From: Peristeroidobacter agariperforans
GTDB lineage: Bacteria; Pseudomonadota; Gammaproteobacteria; Steroidobacterales; Steroidobacteraceae
Length of the DNA: 64,000 nucleotides
Assembly (NCBI RefSeq): GCF_004138335.1
Contig: NZ_RYFW01000001.1
Coordinates: forward strand, 2,811,244-2,875,243
Direction of reading: 5' to 3'
In this document: positions 1 through 8,488 of the stretch, piece after piece
Position numbering within the stretch: the stretch's first letter is position 1
How the letters are laid out: each line of letters starts with the position of its first letter
Position numbers and translations under genes: made by a program
Notes under the pieces: generated by a model
Told to the model about the DNA's origin: nothing
What the model saw: only the letters and a program-made list of their open reading frames with translations
Databases searched by the model: none

Positions 1-962
1 TGCGTTACGCGCGCGGCCTGATCTGTCTCACGCTGACTCGCGAGCGCTGCAAACAACTGCGCCTGCCGCTGATGGTGAGCGAGACGCACATCGATCATCG
101 CACCAATTTCACGTTGTCCATCGAAGCGGCTGAAGGCGTGACTACCGGCATTTCGGCGCACGATCGGGCTGCGACGATTCGCGCGGCCGTGCGCAAGGAC
201 GCGAAGCCGGAAGATCTGCGTCAGCCGGGTCATATCTTTCCCATCATGGCGCAGCTCGGCGGCGTGCTCACGCGCGCCGGTCACACCGAAGCGGGCTGCG
301 ATCTCACGCGCCTGGCGGGTCTGGAGCCGGCGGCCGCCATTGTCGAGATCTTGAATGACGACGGCACCATGGCGCGTCGTCCGGATCTGGAGAAGTTCGC
401 CCAGCAACACAATCTCAAGATCGGCACCATCGCCGACTTGATCCGCTACCGGCTGGAGAAGGAACGTTCGGTGGAGCGCATCGCCGAGCAGCAGGTGCAG
501 ACCGAGTTCGGTCCGTTCCGCATGTTCTGCTACGAAGATCACGTGAATCGCACCGTGCACCTGGCGCTGGTGGCGGGGGAGTTGTCCAACGGCAAGCCGC
601 CGCTGGTGCGCGTGCACTTGAAGAACACGCTGGGCGATGTGGTGGGCATCCACGATCCGGCGCTCGGCTGGCCGCTGCGCTCGGCCATGGCCCGCGTCGC
701 GAAGGAAGGCAACGGCGTGATCGTCATCTTGCGGCCCGACGAAACGGCTCGCGACCTGATGGACGCCGTGCAGGCTATCAACCACGCCGACCCGGCCAGC
801 GCGCCGCGTCGTGTCGGCCCCGAAGTGCTGCGAACCTACGGCATTGGCGCCCAGATCCTGCGCGATCTGGGCGTGAGCCGGATGCGGGTGCTGTCGGCGC
901 CGAAGCAGATGCAGGGCTTGTCGGGTTTCGACCTGGAAGTGGTCGAGTACGTCCACGACTAG
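1..962 (+). CDS. ribBA: RibBA-type protein: 3,4-dihydroxy-2-butanone-4-phosphate synthase with degenerate GTP cyclohydrolase II domain (5' end outside window)
   Basis: The reading frame is open from base 3 to the TAG at 960-962, giving 319 visible residues; the N-terminus lies outside the window. The first half is the RibB fold, which makes the four-carbon unit of riboflavin from ribulose 5-phosphate: motifs VSETHIDHRTNFTLSIEA, TGISAHDRA and GGVLTRAGHTEA are intact. The second half aligns with GTP cyclohydrolase II, ending in YGIGAQILRDLGV. However, the zinc-binding stretch that normally reads SECLTGD...RCDCG is replaced by HLKNTLGDVVG with no cysteine. GTP cyclohydrolase II activity is therefore probably lost, as in the RibA-homolog domain of Pseudomonas RibBA-like proteins, and a separate ribA should exist elsewhere. 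It lies 112 bp upstream of ribH. The RibB call is firm; the loss of the second activity is inferred from the missing ligands. Confidence 0.93.
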   Translation, partial: RYARGLICLTLTRERCKQLRLPLMVSETHIDHRTNFTLSIEAAEGVTTGISAHDRAATIRAAVRKDAKPEDLRQPGHIFPIMAQLGGVLTRAGHTEAGCDLTRLAGLEPAAAIVEILNDDGTMARRPDLEKFAQQHNLKIGTIADLIRYRLEKERSVERIAEQQVQTEFGPFRMFCYEDHVNRTVHLALVAGELSNGKPPLVRVHLKNTLGDVVGIHDPALGWPLRSAMARVAKEGNGVIVILRPDETARDLMDAVQAINHADPASAPRRVGPEVLRTYGIGAQILRDLGVSRMRVLSAPKQMQGLSGFDLEVVEYVHD

Positions 963-994
963 CAGGCGACGCCCGACCGCCATCCGCGAAAGAG

Positions 995-1016
995 GGGCCT
1001 AGCGCATCCTAGGCCC
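995..1016. other. Perfect hairpin between ribBA and ribH
   Basis: GGGCCTAG (995-1002) and CTAGGCCC (1009-1016) form a perfect 8-bp stem with a six-base loop. No U-run follows, so it is at most a weak terminator or pause site after ribBA. I see no FMN-riboswitch-like structure here. Confidence 0.5.
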
Positions 1017-1032
1017 GGATGGCCTATTTCCG

Positions 1033-1038
1033 TATACT
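1033..1038 (+). promoter_or_regulatory. Candidate -10 element upstream of ribH
   Basis: TATACT matches the sigma-70 -10 consensus at five of six positions and lies 37 bp before the ribH ATG. No good -35 is visible at the expected distance, so this is tentative. Confidence 0.35.
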
Positions 1039-1074
1039 TCGCCCCCCATCTCCGGCGCCGTCCGCGTGTATTCC

Positions 1075-1551
1075 ATGGATTCCATCAAGACCCTCGAGGG
1101 CGACCTGCAGTGTCGCGAGCTGCGCTTTGCCATCCTGGCATCGCGCTTCAACGAGTTCATCGTCGATCAGCTGGTGAAGGGCGCGGTCGACTCGTTGCGT
1201 CGCCATGGCGCCAGCGACAAGCAGATCGAGATCGTGCGCGCGCCGGGTGCGTTCGACCTGCCGGTCGTGGCCCGCAAGCTGGCGCTGAGCAAGCGCTATG
1301 ACGCCATCATCGCGCTCGGCGCCGTGATCAAGGGCGCTACTGCGCACTTCGATTATGTCGCAGGTGAATGCGCTGGCGGCCTCGCCCGGGTAGCAAACGA
1401 CACCGGCATTCCCGTCTCGTTCGGCGTGCTCACGACCGACACGATCGAGCAGGCCGTGGAGCGCGCCGGAACCAAGGCAGGTAACAAGGGTAGCGATGCG
1501 GCCGTGACCGCGATCGAGCTCGCCAATCTGTTACGTAAGATCGAAGCTTGA
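1075..1551 (+). CDS. ribH: 6,7-dimethyl-8-ribityllumazine synthase
   Basis: A 158-residue protein that condenses the RibB product with the ribityl-pyrimidine to form lumazine, the penultimate step of riboflavin synthesis; the family forms icosahedral or pentameric shells in the cytosol. Visible motifs are ASRFNEFI (substrate aromatic), VPGAFDLP-type segment [29 protein letters not shown] with the catalytic histidine, and [27 protein letters not shown]. Length is normal. ATG at 1075 is preferred over the GTG at 1066 because it puts the N-terminus where homologs begin; neither has a clear Shine-Dalgarno. Its TGA overlaps the nusB ATG (TGATG), indicating translational coupling. Confidence 0.96.
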   Translation: MDSIKTLEGDLQCRELRFAILASRFNEFIVDQLVKGAVDSLRRHGASDKQIEIVRAPGAFDLPVVARKLALSKRYDAIIALGAVIKGATAHFDYVAGECAGGLARVANDTGIPVSFGVLTTDTIEQAVERAGTKAGNKGSDAAVTAIELANLLRKIEA

Positions 1552-2009
1552 TGACTGACGAGGCACCCAAACAAATCGCTCGTGGCACTGGCTCTCGCGC
1601 GCGCTCGCTCGCCCGCAAGCTGGCGATGCAGGCGCTGTATCAATGGCAGCTGACGCAGCAGGACGCCGTCGAGATCAAGCAGCAGTATCTGGAAAGCGAG
1701 GATTCGGCGGGCGTCGACGAGGATCATTTCGTCGAGCTCGTCACGCAGACGATTGCGCGGCATGAAGAGATCACGACCGCGTTGAAGCCGTTCGTCGATC
1801 GCCCGCTGGAGCAGCTCGACCCGGTCGAAGCCGCGATCCTGATGATCGGCATGTATGAGTTGCAGCGGCGCCTGGATATTCCTTATCGGGTGGTGATCAA
1901 CGAGGGCGTCGACCTGTGCAAGCGCTTCGGCGCCACCGATGCGCACAAGTACATCAACGCCGTGCTCGATCGCGCCGCGCGCGAGATCCGCGCCGCCGAA
2001 CGGCAATAG
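1551..2009 (+). CDS. nusB: Transcription antitermination factor NusB
   Basis: A 152-residue all-helical RNA-binding protein that joins NusE (S10) on boxA RNA for rRNA antitermination. The sequence shows the family start RSLARKLAMQALYQWQLT and the end IPYRVVINEGVDLCKRFGATDAHKYINAVLDR. The ATG at 1551 overlaps the ribH stop by one base. The ribH-nusB-thiL order is the usual proteobacterial arrangement. Confidence 0.97.
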   Translation: MTDEAPKQIARGTGSRARSLARKLAMQALYQWQLTQQDAVEIKQQYLESEDSAGVDEDHFVELVTQTIARHEEITTALKPFVDRPLEQLDPVEAAILMIGMYELQRRLDIPYRVVINEGVDLCKRFGATDAHKYINAVLDRAAREIRAAERQ

Positions 2010-2041
2010 CCGCCACTTCGAACTGAGGCTACTCTTTCGGT

Positions 2042-3016
2042 ATGGGCCTCGGAGAGTTCGACATTATCGCTCGTTATTTTGCGCGCAGCAGCGGGCGAGG
2101 CGACGTCTTGCTCGGTGTCGGCGACGATGCGGCCGTGCTCGATACGCACGCGGGCCGCAAGCTCGTGGTTGCGATGGACACCATCGTCGAGGGCGTTCAT
2201 TTTCTGGCCGACAGCGATGCCGCCGACGTGGGTTATCGCGCGCTCGCCGTGAACCTGAGCGACCTCGCCGCGATGGGGGCCGAGCCCGCCTGGATGACGC
2301 TGTCCTTGTCTCTGCCTCGTGCCAATGAACAGTGGCTCACCGGTTTCGCGACCGGTCTGTTCGAGCTGGCAGATGAATACAACGTCGCGCTGGTTGGCGG
2401 CGACACCGTGCGCGGGCCGTTGGTGATCACCGTGCAGGTCGGTGGCTGGGTGGAATCCCAGGCATGGCTCACGCGGTCGGGCGCGAAGCCCGGTGATCTG
2501 TTGTTTGTTTCAGGAATCCCGGGCGAGGCGGCTGCCGGTCTCGGGGTGATTCAGCGACGCATCCTGGGCGGCGAATCCGCAGCGTTTCTCACTCATCGTT
2601 TCCTACGGCCACGGCCGCGAATCGAATTGGGCCGGCAGTTGCGAACCGTAGCAACAGCGGCCATGGATGTTTCCGATGGCCTGCTGACCGATCTGAAGAA
2701 ACTATGTGCTGCGAGTGGAGTGGGGGCGCAGCTGAATGTCGATCTATTGCCTGAGTCCGCGGCCATGCGCGAGTTGTTCGAAGCAGACGATGGATTGCAG
2801 TACGCCCTCGCCGGCGGCGACGACTATGAGTTGCTGTTCACTTTGCCGGCCGAGCGGGCCGCCGCCGTGTTGAGCACGCTGCAGCTTCAGCAACGAGTGA
2901 CGCAAATTGGCGTCATTACGGGCGATACGGACGTCGTGTGCTTGCGCAACGGCCAGCCGTTCAGAATCAAGCGAGCCGGGTATGACCATTTCGCCTCGGG
3001 CGATACGGGCGGTTGA
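2042..3016 (+). CDS. thiL: Thiamine-monophosphate kinase
   Basis: A 324-residue kinase that phosphorylates thiamine monophosphate to thiamine diphosphate with ATP. It starts with GEFDIIARYF and has the GVGDDAAVL metal-binding loop, AMDTIVEGVHF, NLSDLAAMGAEPAW, GGDTVRGP, MDVSDGLLTDL and LAGGDDYELLF, all typical of the PurM-like ThiL family. Length is normal. Gap to nusB is 32 bp and to pgpA is 3 bp, so it belongs to one transcription unit with both. Confidence 0.97.
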   Translation: MGLGEFDIIARYFARSSGRGDVLLGVGDDAAVLDTHAGRKLVVAMDTIVEGVHFLADSDAADVGYRALAVNLSDLAAMGAEPAWMTLSLSLPRANEQWLTGFATGLFELADEYNVALVGGDTVRGPLVITVQVGGWVESQAWLTRSGAKPGDLLFVSGIPGEAAAGLGVIQRRILGGESAAFLTHRFLRPRPRIELGRQLRTVATAAMDVSDGLLTDLKKLCAASGVGAQLNVDLLPESAAMRELFEADDGLQYALAGGDDYELLFTLPAERAAAVLSTLQLQQRVTQIGVITGDTDVVCLRNGQPFRIKRAGYDHFASGDTGG

Positions 3017-3019
3017 TCC

Positions 3020-3517
3020 ATGACCCAGGCCTCTGCGGAGCTGAAGTGGACGGCGGATCCGGCGCTGATGCGCCACCCCGTGCATCTCTTCGCATTTGGC
3101 TTCGGCAGCGGCCTTGTGCCGATCGCGCCGGGCACGGCGGGCACGCTGATCGCAATCCCAATCGTGCTTTTTGTGATGCAGTTTGGATTCGCCGTGCATC
3201 TAGCTTTTGCCATCCTGGCCGCTATCTTCGGTATCTACGTGTGCGGCGAGAGCGCGAAGCGGCTCGGCGTGCACGATCATCCTGGTATCGTGTGGGATGA
3301 GATCACCGGCTTCGCCGTCACGATGTTGACGGTGCCGGCCAAGACGTCCTGGGTGGTGGCCGGTTTCGCTTTGTTCCGGCTGTTCGATATCTGGAAACCC
3401 TGGCCGATCCGCGAGGCTGATCACAGTCTCTCCGGGGGGCTGGGAATTATGCTTGATGACGTTATTGCAGGCATTTTCGCAGCAGCGATCCTGCTAGGTA
3501 TTCGACACATCCTTTGA
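3020..3517 (+). CDS. pgpA: Phosphatidylglycerophosphatase A
   Basis: A 165-residue inner-membrane protein that dephosphorylates phosphatidylglycerol phosphate in phospholipid synthesis. GSGLVPIAPGTAGTL, the acidic VWDEITGF and FRLFDIWKPWPI are the PgpA signature regions; three or four hydrophobic segments are visible. It follows thiL by 3 bp, the standard arrangement in this group. Confidence 0.96.
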   Translation: MTQASAELKWTADPALMRHPVHLFAFGFGSGLVPIAPGTAGTLIAIPIVLFVMQFGFAVHLAFAILAAIFGIYVCGESAKRLGVHDHPGIVWDEITGFAVTMLTVPAKTSWVVAGFALFRLFDIWKPWPIREADHSLSGGLGIMLDDVIAGIFAAAILLGIRHIL

Positions 3518-3591
3518 TACACGGCGCCCTTGGGGGGCTGTGTAGTAACGACGAACAAGTCAGTGAGCCCGAAGTGAGCCCGAGCAGTGAG

Positions 3592-4887
3592 ATGGGCAGT
3601 CTGATGGCACAGCGCAGCGCCACACGCGAACAGCGCATTCCCGAGAAGATCGGGAAATATGTCATCGTCAAGGAAGTCGGTCGCGGCAGCACCGGCGTCG
3701 TCTACCTTTCTCACGATCCTTACTACCGTCGCGACGTGGCGATCAAGGTCTACAACCTCGAGTCGCACGACGAGGATCGCGCGCGCGTCACGCGCAAGAT
3801 GTTCCTTTCCGAAGCGCACATGGTCGGTATGCTCCAGCATCCGAACATCCTGCCCATCTTCGACGCCGGCGAGGAAAACGGCCACTACTATATCGTCACC
3901 GAGCACGTGCACGGCGCGCGCACGCTGTCGGCTTACTGCAAACCGGACAATCTGCTGCCCGTCGATGACGTGGCGGAGATCATGTACAAGTGCGCCAAGG
4001 CGCTGCACTACGCCCACAGCCGCGGCGTCATTCATCGCGACATCAAGCCGTCGAATATCATGCTCACGCAGGCCAACGACGTGCGCATCATCGACTTCGG
4101 CATCGCACTGGTCGCCGATTCCGATATCTCGCGCATCGAAGGCATCGCGGGCAGTCCGTCGTATATGTCGCCCGAGCAGGTGCAGTCGTTGGAGATCACC
4201 AACCGTTCCGATCTGTATTCGCTCGGCGCGGTGCTGTACGAAATGTTGACGGGCTTTCGTCCGTTCCGCGGCGGCAATCTTTCCAAGCTGTTGCACCAGA
4301 TCGTTTACGCCACCGCGCAGCCGATTCACGCGTTGCGCCCGGACATTCCGGAAGTGCTGGAGACTTCGGTCGCCAAGGCGCTGCAGAAGGATCCGGCCAA
4401 GCGTTATCGCAACGGTCTGGAGCTGGCGGCCGATCTCACTCGCGTCCACCAGGCGCTGCGCGATGGCACGTCGAAGCTGGATCGTCAGGAACAGTTTTCG
4501 ATTCTGCGTACGCTCAAGTTCTTCCATGATTTCTCGCAGTCCGAGATTCTCGAAGTGCTGCGCGCGAGCACATGGCAGGACTACGACCAGGGCGAGGAGA
4601 TCGTCAAGGAAGGCGAGATGGACGATCGCTTCTACGTCATCGTTTCCGGCAGCGTCGCCGTGATGCGCGCCGGCAATCTCGTCGGCCAGCTCGAAGCGGG
4701 CGATTGTTTCGGCGAGACCAGCTATGTGCGCGGCGCCAAGCGTCTCGCGACGATCAAGGCGCTGAGCGGTGTGACACTGATGAAAGTGAGCTCGACGCTG
4801 CTGGAGCAGAGCTCGGCGGCGTGTCAGCTGCGCTTCAACAAGGTGTTCTTGCGCAGCTTGATCAGCCGACTGCAAAGCGCCAGCTGA
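3592..4887 (+). CDS. Serine/threonine protein kinase fused to a C-terminal cyclic-nucleotide-binding domain
   Basis: About 431 residues. A complete Hanks-type kinase domain occupies roughly residues 20-290: glycine loop GRGSTGVVY, lysine in VAIKVY (about 52), HRDIKPSN (about 148), DFG (about 168), and SPSYMSPEQ. Residues about 314-404 form a CAP/PKA-type cyclic-nucleotide domain with a phosphate-binding cassette FGETSYVRGAKRLAT in which the Gly-Glu and the Arg followed by Ala are kept, so ligand binding is plausible. No membrane segment is seen, so it is probably cytosolic. It follows pgpA within 75 bp. The start is uncertain: TTG at 3514, GTG at 3574, ATG at 3592 and ATG at 3604 are all in frame; 3592 has a short GAG upstream. 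Substrate unknown. Confidence 0.9.
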   Translation: MGSLMAQRSATREQRIPEKIGKYVIVKEVGRGSTGVVYLSHDPYYRRDVAIKVYNLESHDEDRARVTRKMFLSEAHMVGMLQHPNILPIFDAGEENGHYYIVTEHVHGARTLSAYCKPDNLLPVDDVAEIMYKCAKALHYAHSRGVIHRDIKPSNIMLTQANDVRIIDFGIALVADSDISRIEGIAGSPSYMSPEQVQSLEITNRSDLYSLGAVLYEMLTGFRPFRGGNLSKLLHQIVYATAQPIHALRPDIPEVLETSVAKALQKDPAKRYRNGLELAADLTRVHQALRDGTSKLDRQEQFSILRTLKFFHDFSQSEILEVLRASTWQDYDQGEEIVKEGEMDDRFYVIVSGSVAVMRAGNLVGQLEAGDCFGETSYVRGAKRLATIKALSGVTLMKVSSTLLEQSSAACQLRFNKVFLRSLISRLQSAS

Positions 4888-4892
4888 TTCAT

Positions 4893-5435
4893 CTACAGCC
4901 CCGCGGCCTTCATCAACGAAGGCACGACGCGCTCCAGATGCTGGCTGACGATGGGTTCCGCCCGGAACAGCCGAGGCTCGCGAGCAAACATCCCTTCGAG
5001 CGTGTGGGCCACTTCTTCCAGGGGATTGTTCTCGTAGCCACCGCCGGCCAGATGGCCGAGCGCGTACGCAAGGATGAAACGTTCGGTCCCCAGGAGCTGC
5101 CACTGGATCGTGTGCACGAGCTCATGGAAGTGCAACGACTCATCCCTCGCTCGTGACCTTTCGACGAAATAGATGTCGCCATACGTCACGCCGGCGCCAT
5201 TCATCTGTTCGAACTCGGAGAACTGGTGCAGCCCAAGCGCAGTGAGCGGCGGCTTCGGCACCGCATCCACCTCGACCACCGACGCTCGCTTCAGCGTCTC
5301 GGTATCGAAGTAATGCGCAAGCCTCGAGAACCCCAGCGAGATCAGCGGCCGCGCCGTCGGGCGATACTCCTCGACCGTGGTATCGATCCACTTGCGGATG
5401 GCAGGCAGGCGGCTCTGAAGCGCTGAGATGTCCAT
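4893..5435 (-). CDS. Hypothetical protein with HExxH zinc-peptidase-like motif
   Basis: 180 residues; family not recognised. The centre reads LHFHELVHTIQWQ, an HExxH motif (H104, E105, H108) as in gluzincin-type zinc peptidases. Thirty residues on, ENNPLEEVAHTLE (about 136-147) offers glutamates that could be the third zinc ligand. No signal peptide or membrane segment is evident. The preceding segment GVTYGDIYFVERSRARDE is reminiscent of the strand before the motif in such enzymes. It ends 5 bp from the convergent kinase gene and lies 57 bp downstream of folE2 on the same strand, so it may be the last gene of that unit. Peptidase activity is a suggestion, not a call. Confidence 0.75.
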   Translation of the reverse strand: MDISALQSRLPAIRKWIDTTVEEYRPTARPLISLGFSRLAHYFDTETLKRASVVEVDAVPKPPLTALGLHQFSEFEQMNGAGVTYGDIYFVERSRARDESLHFHELVHTIQWQLLGTERFILAYALGHLAGGGYENNPLEEVAHTLEGMFAREPRLFRAEPIVSQHLERVVPSLMKAAGL

Positions 5436-5492
5436 CCAGGGTTTATGCCCTGTGAGGAAACGGCTTACAAGGCGCTAACGTCCAGTGGCGCG

Positions 5493-6326
5493 TTACAGGC
5501 CGACCACTTCGTCCTTGTCTTTTTCGATCAGCGCGTATGCCGAGTGATTGTGGATGGACTCGAAGTTCTCCGCTTCGACGACATAGGCGCGCACGCGGTC
5601 TTCGTTGTTCATGCGGACGGCGACGTCGCGCACGATGTCTTCGACGAACTTGGGATTCTCGTAGGCGCGTTCGGTGACGTGCTTTTCGTCGGCGCGCTTC
5701 AAGATGCCGTAGACCTCGCACGAGGCTTCCGACTCGGCGATGTCGATCAGTTCTTCCAGCCACATGTGACCATCGACCTTGGCCTTGATGGTGATGTGCG
5801 AGCGCTGGTTGTGGGCGCCGTACTTGGAAATGTCTTTGGAGCAGGGACAGAGACTGGTGGCGGCCACGACGACCTTGAGCCACAGCTCGGACACGCCGTT
5901 GTGCAGCTCGCCGATCAAGGATGCCTGATAGTTCATCAGGCTCTCGACCCCCGACACCGGCGCCTTCTTCATCACGAAGAACGGAAATTCCATTTCGATG
6001 TGACCGGTCTGCGCGTTCAGCTTCTCGGTCATCTGGGCGAGGATGTCGCGGAACGATTCGACGGAGATTTCACGTTCGTTGCCGTGGAGCAGCTCGACGA
6101 AGCGTGACATGTGCGTGCCCTTGAAGTTGTGGGGCAGGGCCACGTACATGTTGAAGTTCGCGATCGTGTGCTGTTCGCCCGCGGAGCGGTCCTTCACCCG
6201 CACCGGGTGATAGACGTCCTTGATGCCGACCTTGTTGATCGGAATGCGGCGGGAATCGGCGCGGGCCTGCACGTCCTCGATGGAGGTTGGGGGCGGCGAG
6301 GCGACGCTTTTGGGCAATGTCGACAT
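5493..6326 (-). CDS. folE2: GTP cyclohydrolase I type 2 (FolE2/GCYH-IB)
   Basis: 277 residues. FolE2 opens the GTP ring to give dihydroneopterin triphosphate for folate (and queuosine) synthesis, and works with metals other than zinc. The active-site segment [25 protein letters not shown] is present, with the nucleophilic/metal-ligand cysteine at 160, and [14 protein letters not shown] and [14 protein letters not shown] are family segments. ATG at 6326 is chosen because it gives MSTLPKS; upstream in-frame codons reach 6398 but encode nothing conserved. FolE2 is often used under zinc limitation; no Zur box is obvious upstream. Confidence 0.95.
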   Translation of the reverse strand: MSTLPKSVASPPPTSIEDVQARADSRRIPINKVGIKDVYHPVRVKDRSAGEQHTIANFNMYVALPHNFKGTHMSRFVELLHGNEREISVESFRDILAQMTEKLNAQTGHIEMEFPFFVMKKAPVSGVESLMNYQASLIGELHNGVSELWLKVVVAATSLCPCSKDISKYGAHNQRSHITIKAKVDGHMWLEELIDIAESEASCEVYGILKRADEKHVTERAYENPKFVEDIVRDVAVRMNNEDRVRAYVVEAENFESIHNHSAYALIEKDKDEVVGL

Positions 6327-6449
6327 ACAGGATTTCCGGACCGGGCCGGAGCACCGGCCTAAGGGCTCATCGATTTGGTCGGCCGCAGTATAGATCAAGG
6401 GGCGGGAATGCCGTTCCCCCGCCCTGGAAATACTGAAATGCCGAAAATG

Positions 6450-6540
6450 AAGCGGTTAGCGGATGGCGGTTCGCGGTTGGCGGTTAGTTCGGAGATTCCG
6501 GAGTCTTCACCAACCGCTAACCGCCAACCGCCAACCGCTT
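6450..6540. repeat. 31-bp imperfect inverted repeat built of GCGGTTG/A units, overlapping the end of dxs
   Basis: Left arm 6450-6480 and right arm 6510-6540 pair over 31 positions with three mismatches, around a 29-base centre. Each arm is itself made of GCGGTT(A/G)-type heptamer-like units. It looks like a REP/mobile-palindrome insertion. The right arm encodes the last seven residues and TAG of dxs. Confidence 0.8.
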
Positions 6541-8406
6541 CTCCCCGTGCCACCAGCGGGTGATGGCGCTTTCCACCGACGCCAGGTCCAGCCCGGCTGC
6601 TGCCAGGCAGTCCTCGCGGGAGCCGTGCTCCATGAAGCGGTCCGGGATGCCCAGATTGAGGGTCGGTGGGATATGGCCGTGCGCGGCCAGGCATTCGGTA
6701 ATGGCCGAGCCGGCGCCGCCCGCCACGACATTCTCTTCAACTGTCACGATCGCGCGGTGATTGGCCGCGACTCGCACGATCAGCTCCTCATCCAGCGGTT
6801 TGATGAAGCGCAGGTTCACGACGGTCGCGTCGATCTTCTCGGCAATCCGTTCGCAGAGCGGGACCATGGCGCCGACGGCGAAGATCGCCAGCCCACTGCG
6901 GCCCTCGCGGCGGATCTGAGCCTTGCCGATCGGCAGGGCACGCATGGTCTGTTCGATTGCCGCGCCCGTTCCCTGGCCGCGCGGATAGCGAACCGCGGCC
7001 GGGACATTCGACTGCACGGCGGTGTACAGCATCTGACGGCATTCATTCTCGTCGGCCGGCGCCATCACGATCAGGTTCGGAATACAGCGCATGAACGACA
7101 GGTCATAGCTGCCCTGGTGCGTGGCGCCGTCGCCGCCGACCAGGCCGGCGCGATCGATCGCAAATGTCACGGGCAGGTTTTGAATCGCTACGTCGTGAAT
7201 CAATTGATCGTACGCACGCTGCAGAAATGTCGAATAGATCGCGACCACCGGCCGCAGCCCTTCGCACGCCATGCCCGCAGCCAGCGTCACCGCATGCTGT
7301 TCGGCAATCGCGACGTCGAAGTAACGCGCGGCGAAACGTTTGGAATATTCGACCAGGCCGGAGCCCTCGCGCATCGCCGGCGTGATCGCGACCACTTTCG
7401 GATCGGCCGCCGCCATATCGCACAGCCACTGGCCGAACACTTGAGAGTAGCTCGGGCCGCTGGCCTTCTCTTTGAAGATCACGCCGCTCTTGGGATCGAA
7501 CGGACCCGGGCCGTGCCATTTGATCGGATCGGCTTCGGCAGGCGCATAGCCTTTGCCCTTGCGTGTGATCACGTGCAGGAACTGCGGACCTTTCAGACCA
7601 CGCAGGTTGCGCAGCGTCGCGACCAGCGCGTTCACATCGTGGCCGTCGATGGGCCCGATGTAGTTGAAGCCCATTTCCTCGAAGATCGTGCCCGGCAACA
7701 CCATGCCTTTCATGTGCTCTTCGGAGCGGCGTGCCAGCTCCCACACGGTCGGCATGCGGCTCAGCACTTTCTTGCTGCCTTCACGCAGCGTTGCATACAA
7801 CTTGCCGGACAGCACGCGCGCGAAGTAATTCGAGAACGCGCCGACGTTCTCCGAGATCGACATGTCGTTGTCGTTCAGGATGACGAGCATGTCGACATCG
7901 AGGCTGCCGGCATGATTGAGCGCTTCGAACGCCATGCCGGCGCTCATCGCGCCATCGCCGATCACGGCAACGACGCGGCGATCTTCTTTCTTCGCAGCGG
8001 CGCCGATGGCCATACCGAGCGCAGCGCTGATCGAGGTGCTGGAATGCCCGACGCCGAATGTGTCGTATTCACTTTCGCTGCGGGTTGGGAACGGCGCGAG
8101 GCCGTCTTTTTGTTTGATGGTGTGCAGCTGATCGCGACGGCCCGTCAGCACCTTGTGCGGATAGGCCTGATGACCCACGTCCCATACCAGCCGGTCGTTC
8201 GGCGTATCGAATACATAATGCAGAGCGACCGTGAGCTCGACCGTGCCGAGGCCGGCGGCGAAATGGCCGCCCATCTGGCTGACGGTATCGATCAGATATT
8301 GGCGCAGCTCCGTGGCGACCTGCGGCAGTTCGCTGGCCGCAAGCTTGCGCAGATCGGCCGGTGAGCCGATCGCTGCCAGCAACGGGTGAGGCGTGGCTGA
8401 ATTCAT
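6517..8406 (-). CDS. dxs: 1-deoxy-D-xylulose-5-phosphate synthase
   Basis: 629 residues. This thiamine-diphosphate enzyme condenses pyruvate and glyceraldehyde 3-phosphate, the first step of the MEP isoprenoid pathway. Motifs: [23 protein letters not shown], the ThDP/metal site [20 protein letters not shown]...NDNDMSIS, the transketolase-like [14 protein letters not shown], and [15 protein letters not shown]. Length is normal except that the final KRLAVGG and stop come from a palindromic repeat. It lies 82 bp downstream of ispA; with ispA and xseB it forms the common isoprenoid-precursor cluster. Confidence 0.97.
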   Translation of the reverse strand: MNSATPHPLLAAIGSPADLRKLAASELPQVATELRQYLIDTVSQMGGHFAAGLGTVELTVALHYVFDTPNDRLVWDVGHQAYPHKVLTGRRDQLHTIKQKDGLAPFPTRSESEYDTFGVGHSSTSISAALGMAIGAAAKKEDRRVVAVIGDGAMSAGMAFEALNHAGSLDVDMLVILNDNDMSISENVGAFSNYFARVLSGKLYATLREGSKKVLSRMPTVWELARRSEEHMKGMVLPGTIFEEMGFNYIGPIDGHDVNALVATLRNLRGLKGPQFLHVITRKGKGYAPAEADPIKWHGPGPFDPKSGVIFKEKASGPSYSQVFGQWLCDMAAADPKVVAITPAMREGSGLVEYSKRFAARYFDVAIAEQHAVTLAAGMACEGLRPVVAIYSTFLQRAYDQLIHDVAIQNLPVTFAIDRAGLVGGDGATHQGSYDLSFMRCIPNLIVMAPADENECRQMLYTAVQSNVPAAVRYPRGQGTGAAIEQTMRALPIGKAQIRREGRSGLAIFAVGAMVPLCERIAEKIDATVVNLRFIKPLDEELIVRVAANHRAIVTVEENVVAGGAGSAITECLAAHGHIPPTLNLGIPDRFMEHGSREDCLAAAGLDLASVESAITRWWHGEKRLAVGG

Positions 8407-8488
8407 GGCCGGCGAAGTCTACAGGAAACAGGGTGGGCGATTGCTGGCGCAGTCGGGGCAGGCGATGGATGAATTGTGGCGCCCAAGA

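Noticed and set aside
963-1074. FMN riboswitch upstream of ribH
   Set aside because: The 112-bp gap has only one short hairpin and a -10-like box; the multi-branched FMN aptamer would not fit.
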